DNA of 64,000 nucleotides from a virus: positions 37,545-101,544 of the IMG/VR virus record IMGVR_UViG_3300026097_000015; one strand, written 5' to 3'. A model generated the notes under the pieces. The model was given only the letters and a program-made list of their open reading frames with translations. It was not told the DNA's origin and made no database searches. Below, piece after piece: positions 56,801 to 64,000 of the stretch. The first letter of the stretch is position 1. Each line of letters opens with the position of its first letter. The position numbers were made by a program, and so were the translations under genes.

Positions 56801-57518
56801 CAAGGGTGATTTTGATGAAAATATTAGTCGTGGATTATCAATTCCAGTAAATCAGGGTCTTTCTGGAGATTATAGGGTGATTGCTGCACAAATGTCTATG
56901 AGATATGATAAGGATCAGTTTCCATCAGAAAAAACCGAATTATTTGAAATACAAAGTAATAACCAGTATATTAAATTTTATATTGAGCCAGTTGGGTCAA
57001 GCAGAAAAAGAGCAAAAATAATTGCCTTTAATGCAACTACAAACTCTCTAGAAAGAGGAATATCCTTTTACTGGAACGGAAAACTTGTTCGTAATCCAGT
57101 ATTAACCGCAAAGGAGTGGGGAATGCTAGGTATAGGATTTGCTAAAACTCTTAACTTTGATAATTTTGCAGGAGCAATTAGACTAACTGGGCCAGTAGTG
57201 TTTAATAATATATCTCACTACCAATCAACAAATTTGCAAGAAGTTCAAAATATTGCCACTAGATCATGGCTAAGAGTAAAATATCTAGGAGTTTCAGAAT
57301 TAGACTGGGGATTCTGGGAATCAGCTTATACATGGGAGGATGTCTTAGTCGTTGCATCTACGAGCTACTATGGCGTAGATCCTGGAGATATTTATGAAAC
57401 ATATACAGGCACAAACAAGTTTATAATTGATGATTCTAGAAAATTTAGACTAAGCGAGTACGAATATACATATAGAAACGACATTGTTGTACAGAGCCGT
57501 ACCATAACACCAGTTTGA
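53862..57518 (+). CDS. Large LamG-containing virion protein
   Basis: 1218 residues. No signal peptide. Contains jelly-roll/LamG segments, e.g. LEMWLRVNPETTEYRRIFGP and LHIEVIQDSVSMLVNGEQVFS (about 300-400), and further beta-rich blocks to the end (RSWLRVKYLGVSELDWGFW near 1130). Size, beta content and neighbours point to a minor tail or baseplate protein. The C-terminal 80 residues repeat-free. Preceded by -10 TAAAAT and SD GGAGA. Confidence 0.75.
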   Translation: MSNPSNLYAEKVFAEHPLALWALDDQSDYISLISEAQRDYTTWSISGGTISEEVQPVDAPFTDSFVAKALGDVEPSPGYGQIVLTSPNIININELNSTYETFSIGAYFYSDNALISSLQVGYQYYDPELEQYVLIDDTVENRAAGIDPTMKISNISVGNAWVFISETFTAPVESGSIQLVLKIDYLGGASSSEENRFYINGVSFGQWSEEFSATSLGQEPIDLPSDIALPESKVVKADAYGLQENPGYYFVKDNFFMARNAGIPLVYGAPSVTTIFDNDDLPSLIIPGLGMLNEVGRFKEYTLEMWLRVNPETTEYRRIFGPIASEDGLYVNGPFLTLKVGDNIASHYVGEWFRPMLLHIEVIQDSVSMLVNGEQVFSTEIDTASLDLPSEFNGEGKNQDWLGFYGHSDVYPIDIESIAIYPYQVPSILAKRRWVFGQGVEFPENINSSYSGTSVLIDYPFANYANNYNYPDLGRWEQGVVENLDTDGDRLSSPEYDLPEIVFDNKISEEWFSDIEAVQDENDAFITLFPNNGWDNTNGYLFLNNFNFLLNGTRAFYSTFKEESVAEWESQNPESGEYPYNLQTLIYIQDKLTNNFFETRINISTNSIEYCIGYDGEIEVIHTTPRQTAEEDFVTGLDVRKASDFFGGRLAALFGKVSSLSMYLGGRPDFTQTFRGKIYNLGLATEKNIQTILNIFDESGIPLNSEDVFELFQQQDTVEYDGGDSYFGNNPSFFDVIIDGGDPQTLTASTPVSKISAHLASYLFMPRFHFGKYKFDVNIQSSWEDYVPLSYFGKYVVDEQGLSYYDLDFIQFNVDYPFFEIVSGDNYDTSNNNVRTYISFQYLANGANATLGSLKNFYGAPESGIIQPGPDWMNARYEVVDGTVLYLPKGVSFDDLALVVYLEMGVEGASNTPISIRSLKLSSQSLSTSSPTPIGSRFGVPIYPFKKSGVYFNYKSQNPYAIYKDSTPYLYLTRNSGIQVKGDFDENISRGLSIPVNQGLSGDYRVIAAQMSMRYDKDQFPSEKTELFEIQSNNQYIKFYIEPVGSSRKRAKIIAFNATTNSLERGISFYWNGKLVRNPVLTAKEWGMLGIGFAKTLNFDNFAGAIRLTGPVVFNNISHYQSTNLQEVQNIATRSWLRVKYLGVSELDWGFWESAYTWEDVLVVASTSYYGVDPGDIYETYTGTNKFIIDDSRKFRLSEYEYTYRNDIVVQSRTITPV

Positions 57519-57520
57519 TG

Positions 57521-57529
57521 TGGTATAAT
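57521..57529 (+). promoter_or_regulatory. Extended -10 promoter, leaderless layout
   Basis: TG-G-TATAAT right after the previous stop, 7 nt to ATG 57537. Confidence 0.6.
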
Positions 57530-57536
57530 GGTTACC

Positions 57537-57926
57537 ATGAGTAACAAATCCAAAAAACTAAAAGGTCAAAGAATGCCTGGACAGGTTGGCGATGCCACCA
57601 TAACTATGATGGATAAGCAGTACACATGGGGTGTATATGTTTGGATTAAGTCAAATGGCAAACCATTTACAGACGGGAATCAGAACGTACTGAACATCCC
57701 CTCGCACAGAGGTGACCAAGTTCAGATTGAGAAACTCCGCAAAGAGGCAGAGTATTTAGGAGAAGGCGACGGTAGGGCAGAATTCTATGCTGGTGTCGCA
57801 AGAGTAAGTGATGAAGAATACTCAGAGCAGGTAGACAGAATGAAAAATGGAGAATTGCTCCTTAACGACCTCGGTGCAGTAATTGATGCAAAGAAAACTT
57901 TTGACAAATATGGGAGCGATGAGTAA
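57537..57926 (+). CDS. Hypothetical protein upstream of portal
   Basis: 129 residues from ATG 57537; the ATG at 57528 is inside the -10 box. KYTW-type beta-rich middle (MDKQYTWGVYVWIKSNGKPF) followed by a helix (QVQIEKLRKEAEYLGEGDG). Stop overlaps the portal start. Frequently present before portal genes in actinophages; role unknown. Confidence 0.65.
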   Translation: MSNKSKKLKGQRMPGQVGDATITMMDKQYTWGVYVWIKSNGKPFTDGNQNVLNIPSHRGDQVQIEKLRKEAEYLGEGDGRAEFYAGVARVSDEEYSEQVDRMKNGELLLNDLGAVIDAKKTFDKYGSDE

Positions 57927-59551
57927 TGTCAGATAATCAAAGAATATTCGTAAAGACGGATGACCTGCTGCCAGAAGATACAACGTTTAAACAGCAAGAT
58001 CCATTTAATAAAAGCTGGGACAACCTTAAAGTTTTGTCTGGCCTAGATTCAAATTTTAAACGTAGAACAACTCGCATGATTAAAAATTATAACGAGTCAA
58101 CCACTACAGCGGCTGGCGTAGACACCAATAATAGACAGTACCTAGAAAGTGCTTCTGCAGTAAGCACTGGTCGTGACGGAACACATTCTAAAGAAATTAA
58201 TCCAGGAGATGTATATCGTAATGGGTATGGCTTGTTTGACGTAATCACCCCTCCTTGGAATCTTTACGAGTTGGCTAATTTTTACGACACCTCGTTTGCA
58301 AATCACGCAGCCATTGACGCAAAGGTAGAAAACATTGTAGGTCTTGGTTATGACTTTGAAACAGCTCAGAGCACAATGCTTAGGCTGGAAACGGCAATGA
58401 ATGCAGATCAACAAGACAGGGCTCGTAATAGGATTGAAAGAGCAAGAATTGAGCTTAGGTCCTGGTTAGAAAGTCTTAATGACGACGACTCTTTTACAAA
58501 TACAATGATGAAGTTTTATACTGATGTGCAGGCAACTGGAAACGGATACCTTGAAATAGGAAGAACTACTAGCGGAGAAATTGGGTATGTAGGACACATT
58601 CCTTCAACCACAATGCGTGTCAGAAGAAAACGAGATGGTTATGTACAGATTATAGGAAACAAGGTAGTTTACTTCCGTAACTTTGGGGCAAAGAATCAGA
58701 ACCCAGTTACAACTGACCCCAGACCAAACGAAATTATTCATTTTAAAGAGTATTCTCCTCTGAACACTTTTTATGGTATTCCAGACATTATGTCAGCCAT
58801 TACCTCTTTGCAGGGAGACCAGCTGGCCTCTCAATACAACATTGACTACTTTGGAAATAAAGCAGTTCCAAGGTATGTCGTGACGGTAAAGGGTGCAAAG
58901 CTTACAGAAGAGGCTGAGGACAAGCTATTTAGGTTCTTGCAGACTAGCCTTAAAGGACAGTCACACAGAACTCTCTACATTCCTCTGCCTGGAGATACTG
59001 AAAATAATAAAGTTGAATTTAAGATGGAGCCTATTGAAAGCGGCATTCAAGAGGCATCTTTTAAAGAGTATCGTAAGCAGAACCGTGATGATATTCTTAT
59101 TGCACACCAGGTACCCTTGTCAAAGATCGGTGGTGGAGACTCTTCCAATATTGCCTCTGCACTTGCTCAAGACCGTACCTTTAAAGAGCAGGTAGCTAGA
59201 CCATCTCAAAAGAATCTAGAAAAGATGATCAACAAGATCGTTACAGAAAAAACCGATATCTTGGAATTTAAGTTTAAAGAGCTAACACTTACAGATGAGA
59301 TAGCACAGTCTCAGATACTTGAGCGTTATGTTAAGAATCAAATTATGGTTCCTAATGAAGCAAGACAAGCTCTTGGCCTGCCTCAAAGAAATGATGGAGA
59401 TACTCCTTTTACAATGGGTGCTCGACAGGCAGCAGACTCCAGGGCAAATGGAAACAGGCAGCGAGATGCCGAAAGAAATAATTCTCAGTCAGATGGGTCC
59501 GCAACTTTGAGTGGTAGGAATCCACAAGGAGAGGGCAGGTCTTCAGAGTAA
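57926..59551 (+). CDS. Portal protein
   Basis: 541 residues. Family blocks are GNGYLEIGRTTSGEIGYVGHIP, IIHFKEYSPLNTFYGIPDIM, QYNIDYFGNKAVPRYVVTV and the C-terminal KNQIMVPNEARQALGLPQR. They match PBSX/HK97-type portal proteins, which form the dodecameric ring for DNA passage and connector docking. The Gln/Asn-rich 60-residue tail (RQRDAERNNSQSDGS) is likely disordered. Ends 22 nt before a homing-type gene with its own promoter, so the gene is intact. Confidence 0.93.
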   Translation: MSDNQRIFVKTDDLLPEDTTFKQQDPFNKSWDNLKVLSGLDSNFKRRTTRMIKNYNESTTTAAGVDTNNRQYLESASAVSTGRDGTHSKEINPGDVYRNGYGLFDVITPPWNLYELANFYDTSFANHAAIDAKVENIVGLGYDFETAQSTMLRLETAMNADQQDRARNRIERARIELRSWLESLNDDDSFTNTMMKFYTDVQATGNGYLEIGRTTSGEIGYVGHIPSTTMRVRRKRDGYVQIIGNKVVYFRNFGAKNQNPVTTDPRPNEIIHFKEYSPLNTFYGIPDIMSAITSLQGDQLASQYNIDYFGNKAVPRYVVTVKGAKLTEEAEDKLFRFLQTSLKGQSHRTLYIPLPGDTENNKVEFKMEPIESGIQEASFKEYRKQNRDDILIAHQVPLSKIGGGDSSNIASALAQDRTFKEQVARPSQKNLEKMINKIVTEKTDILEFKFKELTLTDEIAQSQILERYVKNQIMVPNEARQALGLPQRNDGDTPFTMGARQAADSRANGNRQRDAERNNSQSDGSATLSGRNPQGEGRSSE

Positions 59552-59555
59552 AACA

Positions 59556-59564
59556 TGGTATAAT
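59556..59564 (+). promoter_or_regulatory. Extended -10 promoter of the homing gene
   Basis: TG-G-TATAAT with 8 nt to ATG 59573. Confidence 0.6.
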
Positions 59565-59572
59565 TAAACATT

Positions 59573-60145
59573 ATGTCATGTATTGTAGAGGGTTGCGAAA
59601 GTAATAAGATTGTAGCAAAATCTCTATGCTCTAAGCATTATCATAGACAGCATCGATACGGCAGTACGGCCTTTGTTAAACAAAACAAAACTCCACCAAA
59701 ATTTTGTACGGTAGATAACTGCGAAAGAAAGCCAAAAGCTAGATCACTATGCGAAGCACATTATGCCAGGTTTAAAAGGCAGGGGGACAGTTTTGACAAA
59801 ACACCCATCAGATCTAATAGCTACTATACAGCTACCGATGTGTGCATGATTCCCAGATGTCAAGAGCAGCCTCATTCTAAAAAAATGTGCAGAAGTCATT
59901 ATGCCCAACAAAATAAACACAAAATAAACTTTGAGGATATTCTAGATCTTTTTTCAGAAGGCTGTCAGACTTGCGGTAGTTTTGATGCCCTTACCATCGA
60001 TCACGACTACAAGGTATGCTCTGAATCCTTTGCTTGTGAAAAATGCTTTAGGGGAGTTATTTGTGGTCCATGTAACAGGGTGCTAGGCCTCGTAAAAGAT
60101 AATTCAACAATTTTAAAAAATATGATAAATTACATTCAAAAATGA
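59573..60145 (+). CDS. Free-standing endonuclease VII-like HNH gene
   Basis: 190 residues. Three N-terminal copies of a C-x4-C...C-x2-H zinc unit (CIVEGCES...SLCSKHYH; CTVDNCER...SLCEAHYA; CMIPRCQE...KMCRSHYA) precede an endonuclease VII/HNH core (CQTCGS, ALTIDHDYK, CEKCFRGVICGPCNRVLG). Paralogous core to 34918. Inserted between portal and prohead protease, typical of homing endonuclease genes. Not inside an intron since both neighbours are complete. Confidence 0.87.
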   Translation: MSCIVEGCESNKIVAKSLCSKHYHRQHRYGSTAFVKQNKTPPKFCTVDNCERKPKARSLCEAHYARFKRQGDSFDKTPIRSNSYYTATDVCMIPRCQEQPHSKKMCRSHYAQQNKHKINFEDILDLFSEGCQTCGSFDALTIDHDYKVCSESFACEKCFRGVICGPCNRVLGLVKDNSTILKNMINYIQK

Positions 60146-60161
60146 AATTGTAATAAAACTG

Positions 60162-60170
60162 TGATATAAT
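60162..60170 (+). promoter_or_regulatory. Extended -10 promoter of protease-scaffold gene
   Basis: TG-A-TATAAT with 9 nt to ATG 60180, which has no SD. Confidence 0.55.
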
Positions 60171-60179
60171 TAATTTGCT

Positions 60180-61556
60180 ATGAATATTTCTAAGGCTGCT
60201 CTGACCACCGAAGGCTCTTCGATCCACTTCGCTTTGCCTATCTCAAAGGTTGACAAAGAGCGAAGGATTGTTTCTGGATTCGCAACAACAGATGCACTAG
60301 ATAAGCAAGGGGACGTGGTTACCCAAGAAGCTTCCATGCAAGCATTTTCTAAATTTAACAAAAACATCAGAGAAATGCATCAGCCAGTAGCAGTTGGCAA
60401 AATGATAGATTTTAAAGAAGATAAGTATTTTGATGCAGAAACAAAAAAGTTTTATAGCGGAGTTTACGTATCAGCCTACATATCAAAAGGTGCCCAGAAC
60501 ACCTGGGAAAAGGTTTTAGATGGAACTCTTTCAGGTTTTTCCATCGGGGGTAGGATGAATAAGTGGGATGATGCCTACGATGAGAAGTCAGATGCTCAGG
60601 TTCGTATTATTAAGGACTACGATCTCGTAGAGTTGTCTTTGGTAGACAACCCTGCAAATCAGTTTGCTAGCATTATGTCTATAGAAAAAAATGCAGACGG
60701 TCAAGATGTCATCACAGGCGATGTAGCAGAAACCACACTAGAAAATGTTTTCTGGGATAAAGATTCAGGCATCGTAATTCTTTCAGAGGAAAGCTCTGCA
60801 GAAAGCCCAGTAAGTGGCAAGCAGATGGAAAATATAGGTTTCGTTGAAAAACTAGATGACGAAAAGACAGAAATGATAAAATTCTTAGTTGATAGTGCTA
60901 AGGGCATTGACACTAAGATTAACAAGGAGGTAAGTCCTATGACTGAAAACACAGAAGCAGTAGTTGAAGAGACCGCTGTAGAAAAATCAGAAGAGGTCGC
61001 TCCAGAGGCAGATACCACCATCGAAGCCAATACCGAAAAGGCCGAGCACATGGACGAAGAGAAAAAGTCTATGAACGAGGATGAGGAAAAAATGGAGAAC
61101 GGTGAAGAGGAAGAAGAGATGAAGGGCTACAAAGACAAGGCAAAGGCAGAAAAAGCTGACGCCGACATCGATGAGCCAGTCGCTGAGAAGTCCGATGAGC
61201 CAGAGGTATCTAAGTCAGATGAGGTTGCTGCACAGGTAGCAGATATTAAAGACAGCCTCACCACAGCCTTTAGCGATCTTTCAGTTGTTGTTAAATCCCT
61301 TAATGAGGAGATTGCAGAGCTGAAGAAGTCACTTGGAGACGCAACTAATAATTTGACAGAGCAGCTAGAAACTGTTAAGTCAGATGTTGCAGAAACTAAG
61401 AACGAGTTTGGAAAGAGGGTTGATGCTGTAGAGGCAGACACCGCTTTCCGTAAATCTGGCGATCTTGGCGAGATCGTTCAGGAAGCTCAGATAGAAAAAT
61501 CTGAGCAATCCCTATGGGGCGGTCGTTTCCTCAAAACTGCCGACTTATTTAAGTAA
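60180..61556 (+). CDS. Prohead protease fused with scaffold domain (XkdF/S78-like)
   Basis: 458 residues. The N-terminal ~165 residues hold a prohead-protease-like fold: IVSGFATTDALDKQGDVV, catalytic histidine in REMHQPV (H67), serine in TLSGFSIGG (118-121) and LVELSLVDNPANQF. From about 245 on the chain is a highly acidic coiled coil (EEKKSMNEDEEKMENGEEEEE and later KKSLGDATNNL), as expected of scaffold. An internal start at residue 254 has a perfect SD. Cleaves scaffold and capsid arms during maturation. Confidence 0.88.
   Translation: MNISKAALTTEGSSIHFALPISKVDKERRIVSGFATTDALDKQGDVVTQEASMQAFSKFNKNIREMHQPVAVGKMIDFKEDKYFDAETKKFYSGVYVSAYISKGAQNTWEKVLDGTLSGFSIGGRMNKWDDAYDEKSDAQVRIIKDYDLVELSLVDNPANQFASIMSIEKNADGQDVITGDVAETTLENVFWDKDSGIVILSEESSAESPVSGKQMENIGFVEKLDDEKTEMIKFLVDSAKGIDTKINKEVSPMTENTEAVVEETAVEKSEEVAPEADTTIEANTEKAEHMDEEKKSMNEDEEKMENGEEEEEMKGYKDKAKAEKADADIDEPVAEKSDEPEVSKSDEVAAQVADIKDSLTTAFSDLSVVVKSLNEEIAELKKSLGDATNNLTEQLETVKSDVAETKNEFGKRVDAVEADTAFRKSGDLGEIVQEAQIEKSEQSLWGGRFLKTADLFK
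60939..61556 (+). CDS. Nested in-frame scaffold protein
   Basis: 205 residues. ATG 60939 (residue 254 of the long product) lies 7 nt after AAGGAGGT, a full Shine-Dalgarno inside the protease gene. The product (MTENTEAVVEETAVEKSEE...) starts exactly where the acidic scaffold begins and carries no protease residues. This mirrors the lambda C/Nu3 arrangement, where protease-scaffold and free scaffold share a C-terminus. Inference from SD strength and domain boundary. Confidence 0.7.
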   Translation: MTENTEAVVEETAVEKSEEVAPEADTTIEANTEKAEHMDEEKKSMNEDEEKMENGEEEEEMKGYKDKAKAEKADADIDEPVAEKSDEPEVSKSDEVAAQVADIKDSLTTAFSDLSVVVKSLNEEIAELKKSLGDATNNLTEQLETVKSDVAETKNEFGKRVDAVEADTAFRKSGDLGEIVQEAQIEKSEQSLWGGRFLKTADLFK

Positions 61557-61578
61557 ACAATCACTTAGGAGGTGAAAA

Positions 61579-62694
61579 ATGTCGGAAGAGATTAATAAAA
61601 ACTATCCAGGAGCAGGTTCTAACGAGGTTAACTCGGAAGGTGCCTTTGCATCTGGTGGAATTGGCGGAGTAACAGATCCAGGTGCAGACACACTTGGAAA
61701 TATTCCTACCGCTGAATTTGGCGTTACAAGTGGTCCTAATGCCGTAAATCCTTCGGGTGATGCTGGCAGCGGTATTCTCCGTCCAGAGCAAGCACGTCGT
61801 TTTATCGACTATGTTTGGGACGGTACAGTTCTCGCCAAGGATGGTCGTAGAGTTACCATGCGTGCAAACACAATGGAGCTTGAGAAGGTTAACGTTGGAG
61901 AGCGTGTTATTCGTGCTGCTAGTCAGGGCGATGCTACCTACACCAACGCAGGAGCTCAGTTCACAAAGGTAGAGTTAACAACCAAAAAGATCCGTTTGGA
62001 CTGGGAGGTTTCAGCTGAGGCACTCGAAGATAACATCGAAGGTGCAGCACTAGAAGATCACCTAGTTCGACTAATGACTAACGCATTCGCAAATGACATT
62101 GAGGACCTGGCCATTAATGGTACAGCGGACTCAGGTGATGGCGACTTCTTGAGCATCATGAAAGGTTTCGTTCCTAACGTAACCACTAACGGTGATGCAC
62201 ACGAAGCTGTTGTAACAGTCACAGACGATGCCTGGACTCCAGAGGTAATGCAGGAAATTATTCTTGCAATGCCACGTAAGTACCGTGCACTAAAGAACAA
62301 CCTAAAGTTCTATGCAGGTACAGACGCATTCCAGGGAATCGTAAAGAACAATGGAACCCTTGCTGACGCAATTGCTGAGGCATTTGCAGGTACCCCAGCT
62401 GGTACCGAGCAGAACCGCCAGCAGTATCTAGACGGTGTAGGCCAGACCTTTGGTGCTACACGCACAACACGTGTTCTAGGTATCGACGTAATGGAGGTTC
62501 CTTACTACCCATCAGGTTACGTTGACCTAACATTCCCAAGCAACCGCATCTGGGGATTCCAGCGTGACATCACTGTAAACCGTGAGTATGTGCCCAAGAA
62601 GGACACAGTCGAGTACACCGTATTCGTTCGCTTCGGTATTCAGTGGGAGGAAGAGGATGCAGTAGCATATGCAGACGCAGCTGCTGACAGCTAA
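61579..62694 (+). CDS. Major capsid protein (HK97 fold)
   Basis: 371 residues. SD TTAGGAGGTG before ATG, immediately after the scaffold. LEKVNVGERVIRAASQGDATYTN and TTKKIRLDWEVSAEALEDNIEG are typical of PBSX/XkdG-type HK97-fold coat proteins, and the C-terminal FGIQWEEEDAVAYADAAADS forms the P-domain end. The first ~70 glycine-rich residues are a likely N-arm; cleavage by the protease would fall after them. Followed by a terminator. Confidence 0.92.
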   Translation: MSEEINKNYPGAGSNEVNSEGAFASGGIGGVTDPGADTLGNIPTAEFGVTSGPNAVNPSGDAGSGILRPEQARRFIDYVWDGTVLAKDGRRVTMRANTMELEKVNVGERVIRAASQGDATYTNAGAQFTKVELTTKKIRLDWEVSAEALEDNIEGAALEDHLVRLMTNAFANDIEDLAINGTADSGDGDFLSIMKGFVPNVTTNGDAHEAVVTVTDDAWTPEVMQEIILAMPRKYRALKNNLKFYAGTDAFQGIVKNNGTLADAIAEAFAGTPAGTEQNRQQYLDGVGQTFGATRTTRVLGIDVMEVPYYPSGYVDLTFPSNRIWGFQRDITVNREYVPKKDTVEYTVFVRFGIQWEEEDAVAYADAAADS

Positions 62695-62712
62695 TCCCTG
62701 ATCACATGTATT

Positions 62713-62746
62713 AGAGGGGCAGGGCATCTTAGCCCTGTCCCTCTTT
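62713..62746 (+). terminator. Rho-independent terminator after the capsid gene
   Basis: AGAGGGGCAGGGC-ATCTTA-GCCCTGTCCCTCT, 13-bp stem with one G-U, then TT. Would limit read-through into the next genes. Confidence 0.75.
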
Positions 62747-62753
62747 ACATATC

Positions 62754-62762
62754 TGGTATAAT
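62754..62762 (+). promoter_or_regulatory. Extended -10 promoter
   Basis: TG-G-TATAAT, 18 nt to ATG 62781 with SD AAGGAGG. Confidence 0.65.
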
Positions 62763-62780
62763 TTAATAAGGAGGATTACT

Positions 62781-63194
62781 ATGGCAGAAACAAGCAAAAG
62801 CAAAAAGACAAGCAATAGCAAAAAGGCTAAGCCTGCGGAGACAAAGACTACTGAGTCACAGCCAGAAGATAGCTTAATTACAGCCGCTTCAAAAAGAAAA
62901 ACGCCTAAGACACAAAGAGAAGTAATTGGACAAACAAAAAATGGGGCAATTGGAGTTGAATCGGTATCCATAAAGCCAAAGAAAGTTGCATCTAGCGAAG
63001 GAAAGTCAGTTGCAAAAAAGAAAAAAGAAACTGTAGCTATTTATTCTAATAGAAATGTTAGCTGGAGTGCAGTAGGAAAAGTTTATAGGGGTTACAATAT
63101 AGTGACTCAAGAGCAAGCAGACAAGTGGTTGACTAGAAGTCACTGTCGCTTGGCTACCCCAGAAGAGGTGGCACAGGAGTTTGGAAAAGGTTAA
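62781..63194 (+). CDS. Lysine-rich head protein
   Basis: 137 residues. Lysine/serine-rich first 85 residues, then SNRNVSWSAVGKVYRGYNIVTQEQADKWLTRSHCRLATPEEVAQEFGKG, a small domain common downstream of capsid genes in actinophages. The basic half may contact DNA. SD AAGGAGG. 4 nt before the next gene. Confidence 0.7.
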   Translation: MAETSKSKKTSNSKKAKPAETKTTESQPEDSLITAASKRKTPKTQREVIGQTKNGAIGVESVSIKPKKVASSEGKSVAKKKKETVAIYSNRNVSWSAVGKVYRGYNIVTQEQADKWLTRSHCRLATPEEVAQEFGKG

Positions 63195-63198
63195 TTAA

Positions 63199-64000
63199 AT
63201 GCAGCTACTTAGAGTCGCACCTTATGATTTATCTGTAACTTTAGAAGTAACATCTCCAGTTACAGAGTATGAGTATATTATTACTGACTTGTCTGATCAG
63301 TCAAGTCTGGTTTTAAATGTTACATCAAATGCAGACTCTCAAGTTGAGATACCGCTTTCAGCAGAGTTTGACACAAGCTATCTTATTGAAATTGACGGGG
63401 AAGATGCAGAGGTAGAGGTTGTTAGGCCTTATGTAAACCCCAACAATATGGCGACTTCTATTGAAGATATAAATCTATACGCAAAACATGAAGAGCTTGC
63501 AAGAGCTGTAATTGACTCTATTATTACAGAGGGCTTTTACTATAAAAAGCACGTATTGCAGACCTCTGGGCTAGGGGCTGACTATCTACCTCTTTGGTCG
63601 AATGCTAAAAAAGTTCTAAGGGTATACGAAAACAATATTCTTATATTTGACGCAACTGATCCAGATAATTATGAAAGATCTTTTGAAATTACCAAGGATA
63701 AGAGCGCTATTACCGAATCTGCTCCAGGACTTAAGAATAGGCTAGAAGGTGCAGCCGTCCAGTTGCCCTCAGCAGGATCTGACTGGCTGGACGTAAAGTA
63801 TGAATTTAAAGGATTTCCTAAAACTTTTGATTACACCATCATCTTTGAAGAAGGTTACAGAAATGTTCCATCAGATATTAAAAGAGCAGCAGAGCTTCTA
63901 GTCGAGGACATATCGTGTGGCAAACTTGATTATTTTAAAAGATATGTCACTCAATATGATAATGATCAATTTAAAATTAAGTTTGACGACAAAACTTTTG
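63199..64000 (+). CDS. Head-tail connector-like protein (3' partial)
   Basis: 267 residues visible from ATG 63199 (MQLLRVAPYDLSVTLEVTSP...), open to the window end. Beta-rich N-terminal domain (VTSPVTEYEYIITDLS...), then a helical region with NVPSDIKRAAELLVEDISCGKLDYFKRYVTQYDND, as in gp6-type head-tail adaptors. Its place after capsid and head protein fits a connector. The family call is tentative. Confidence 0.65.
   Translation, partial: MQLLRVAPYDLSVTLEVTSPVTEYEYIITDLSDQSSLVLNVTSNADSQVEIPLSAEFDTSYLIEIDGEDAEVEVVRPYVNPNNMATSIEDINLYAKHEELARAVIDSIITEGFYYKKHVLQTSGLGADYLPLWSNAKKVLRVYENNILIFDATDPDNYERSFEITKDKSAITESAPGLKNRLEGAAVQLPSAGSDWLDVKYEFKGFPKTFDYTIIFEEGYRNVPSDIKRAAELLVEDISCGKLDYFKRYVTQYDNDQFKIKFDDKTF

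Noticed and set aside
59552-60179. Intron containing the HNH gene in the portal-protease region
   Set aside because: Portal and protease are both complete, and the HNH gene has its own promoter, so it is free-standing.
62058-62300. Antisense frame within the capsid gene
   Set aside because: Shadow of the capsid coding frame; no signals.

Overview
The window is a contiguous piece of a large tailed-phage (Caudoviricetes) genome, roughly 40% G+C by eye, most likely infecting an actinobacterium. The host inference rests on a phage WhiB-like Fe-S regulator (7480), ThyX, class Ib ribonucleotide reductase with NrdH, an r1t-type holin, many small proteins of types familiar from actinobacteriophages, and many promoters placed 6-7 nt from the start codon, as in leaderless actinobacterial genes. 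No integrase or terminase lies in the window. The 5' end cuts nrdE and the 3' end cuts a putative head-tail connector gene.

Layout. 1-3.2 kb: nrdE (partial), nrdF and four tRNAs (Asn, Gly, Asp, Thr) behind a consensus-like promoter. 3.2-5.7 kb: lysis cassette (papain-like C1 peptidase, M23+LysM endolysin, small membrane protein, holin). 5.7-10.5 kb: small cytoplasmic and membrane proteins, FmdB-type zinc ribbon, WhiB, Hsp20, a candidate 90-nt structured RNA and a multidomain protein with a Hva1/TUDOR-like tail. 10.5-16.3 kb (minus strand): HNH protein, membrane protein, thyX, groES, nrdH, two family 2 glycosyltransferases and an exported NlpC/P60 protein. 16.35-20.8 kb (plus): a dense early-type operon of small genes starting at a perfect TTGACA-17-TATAAT promoter, a CAT-anticodon tRNA and a methyltransferase-like gene. 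20.9-22 kb: gene-free, A+T-rich, repeat-bearing DNA. 22-33.7 kb (minus) and 33.7-34.6 kb (plus): an accessory region of about 35 short genes controlled by 17 copies of a rigid 25-bp promoter element. Three DnaA boxes sit near the point where transcription direction flips. 34.9-36.5 kb: endonuclease VII-like gene and A+T-rich gaps.

36.8-50.9 kb: tail fibre, adhesin and receptor-binding genes, including a collagen-like protein, BppU-like proteins, a GNVTG-repeat fibre, a LamG protein, an Mtd-N-like fibre and four tandem proteins that each carry exactly seven copies of a YSTDGITW-type repeat (predicted seven-bladed propellers). 51-53.4 kb: a glycan/sulfation cassette (GT-A glycosyltransferase, sulfotransferase, APS kinase fused to an HxGH nucleotidylyltransferase domain, DUF2061 protein). 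53.4-64 kb: SSB, a 1218-residue LamG structural protein, portal, a free-standing endonuclease VII-like homing gene, prohead protease with a nested scaffold start, major capsid protein, a lysine-rich head protein and a connector.

How it fits together: RNR, NrdH and ThyX supply deoxynucleotides. SSB and the DnaA-box cluster point to replication. GroES and Hsp20 may help fold virion proteins. The fibre/propeller array with the sulfation and glycosyltransferase genes suggests heavy investment in surface recognition and surface modification. Three promoter classes are visible: consensus -35/-10, the 25-bp AAATGTCC element, and extended -10 TGNTATAAT in the lysis and structural arms. They probably correspond to temporal classes.
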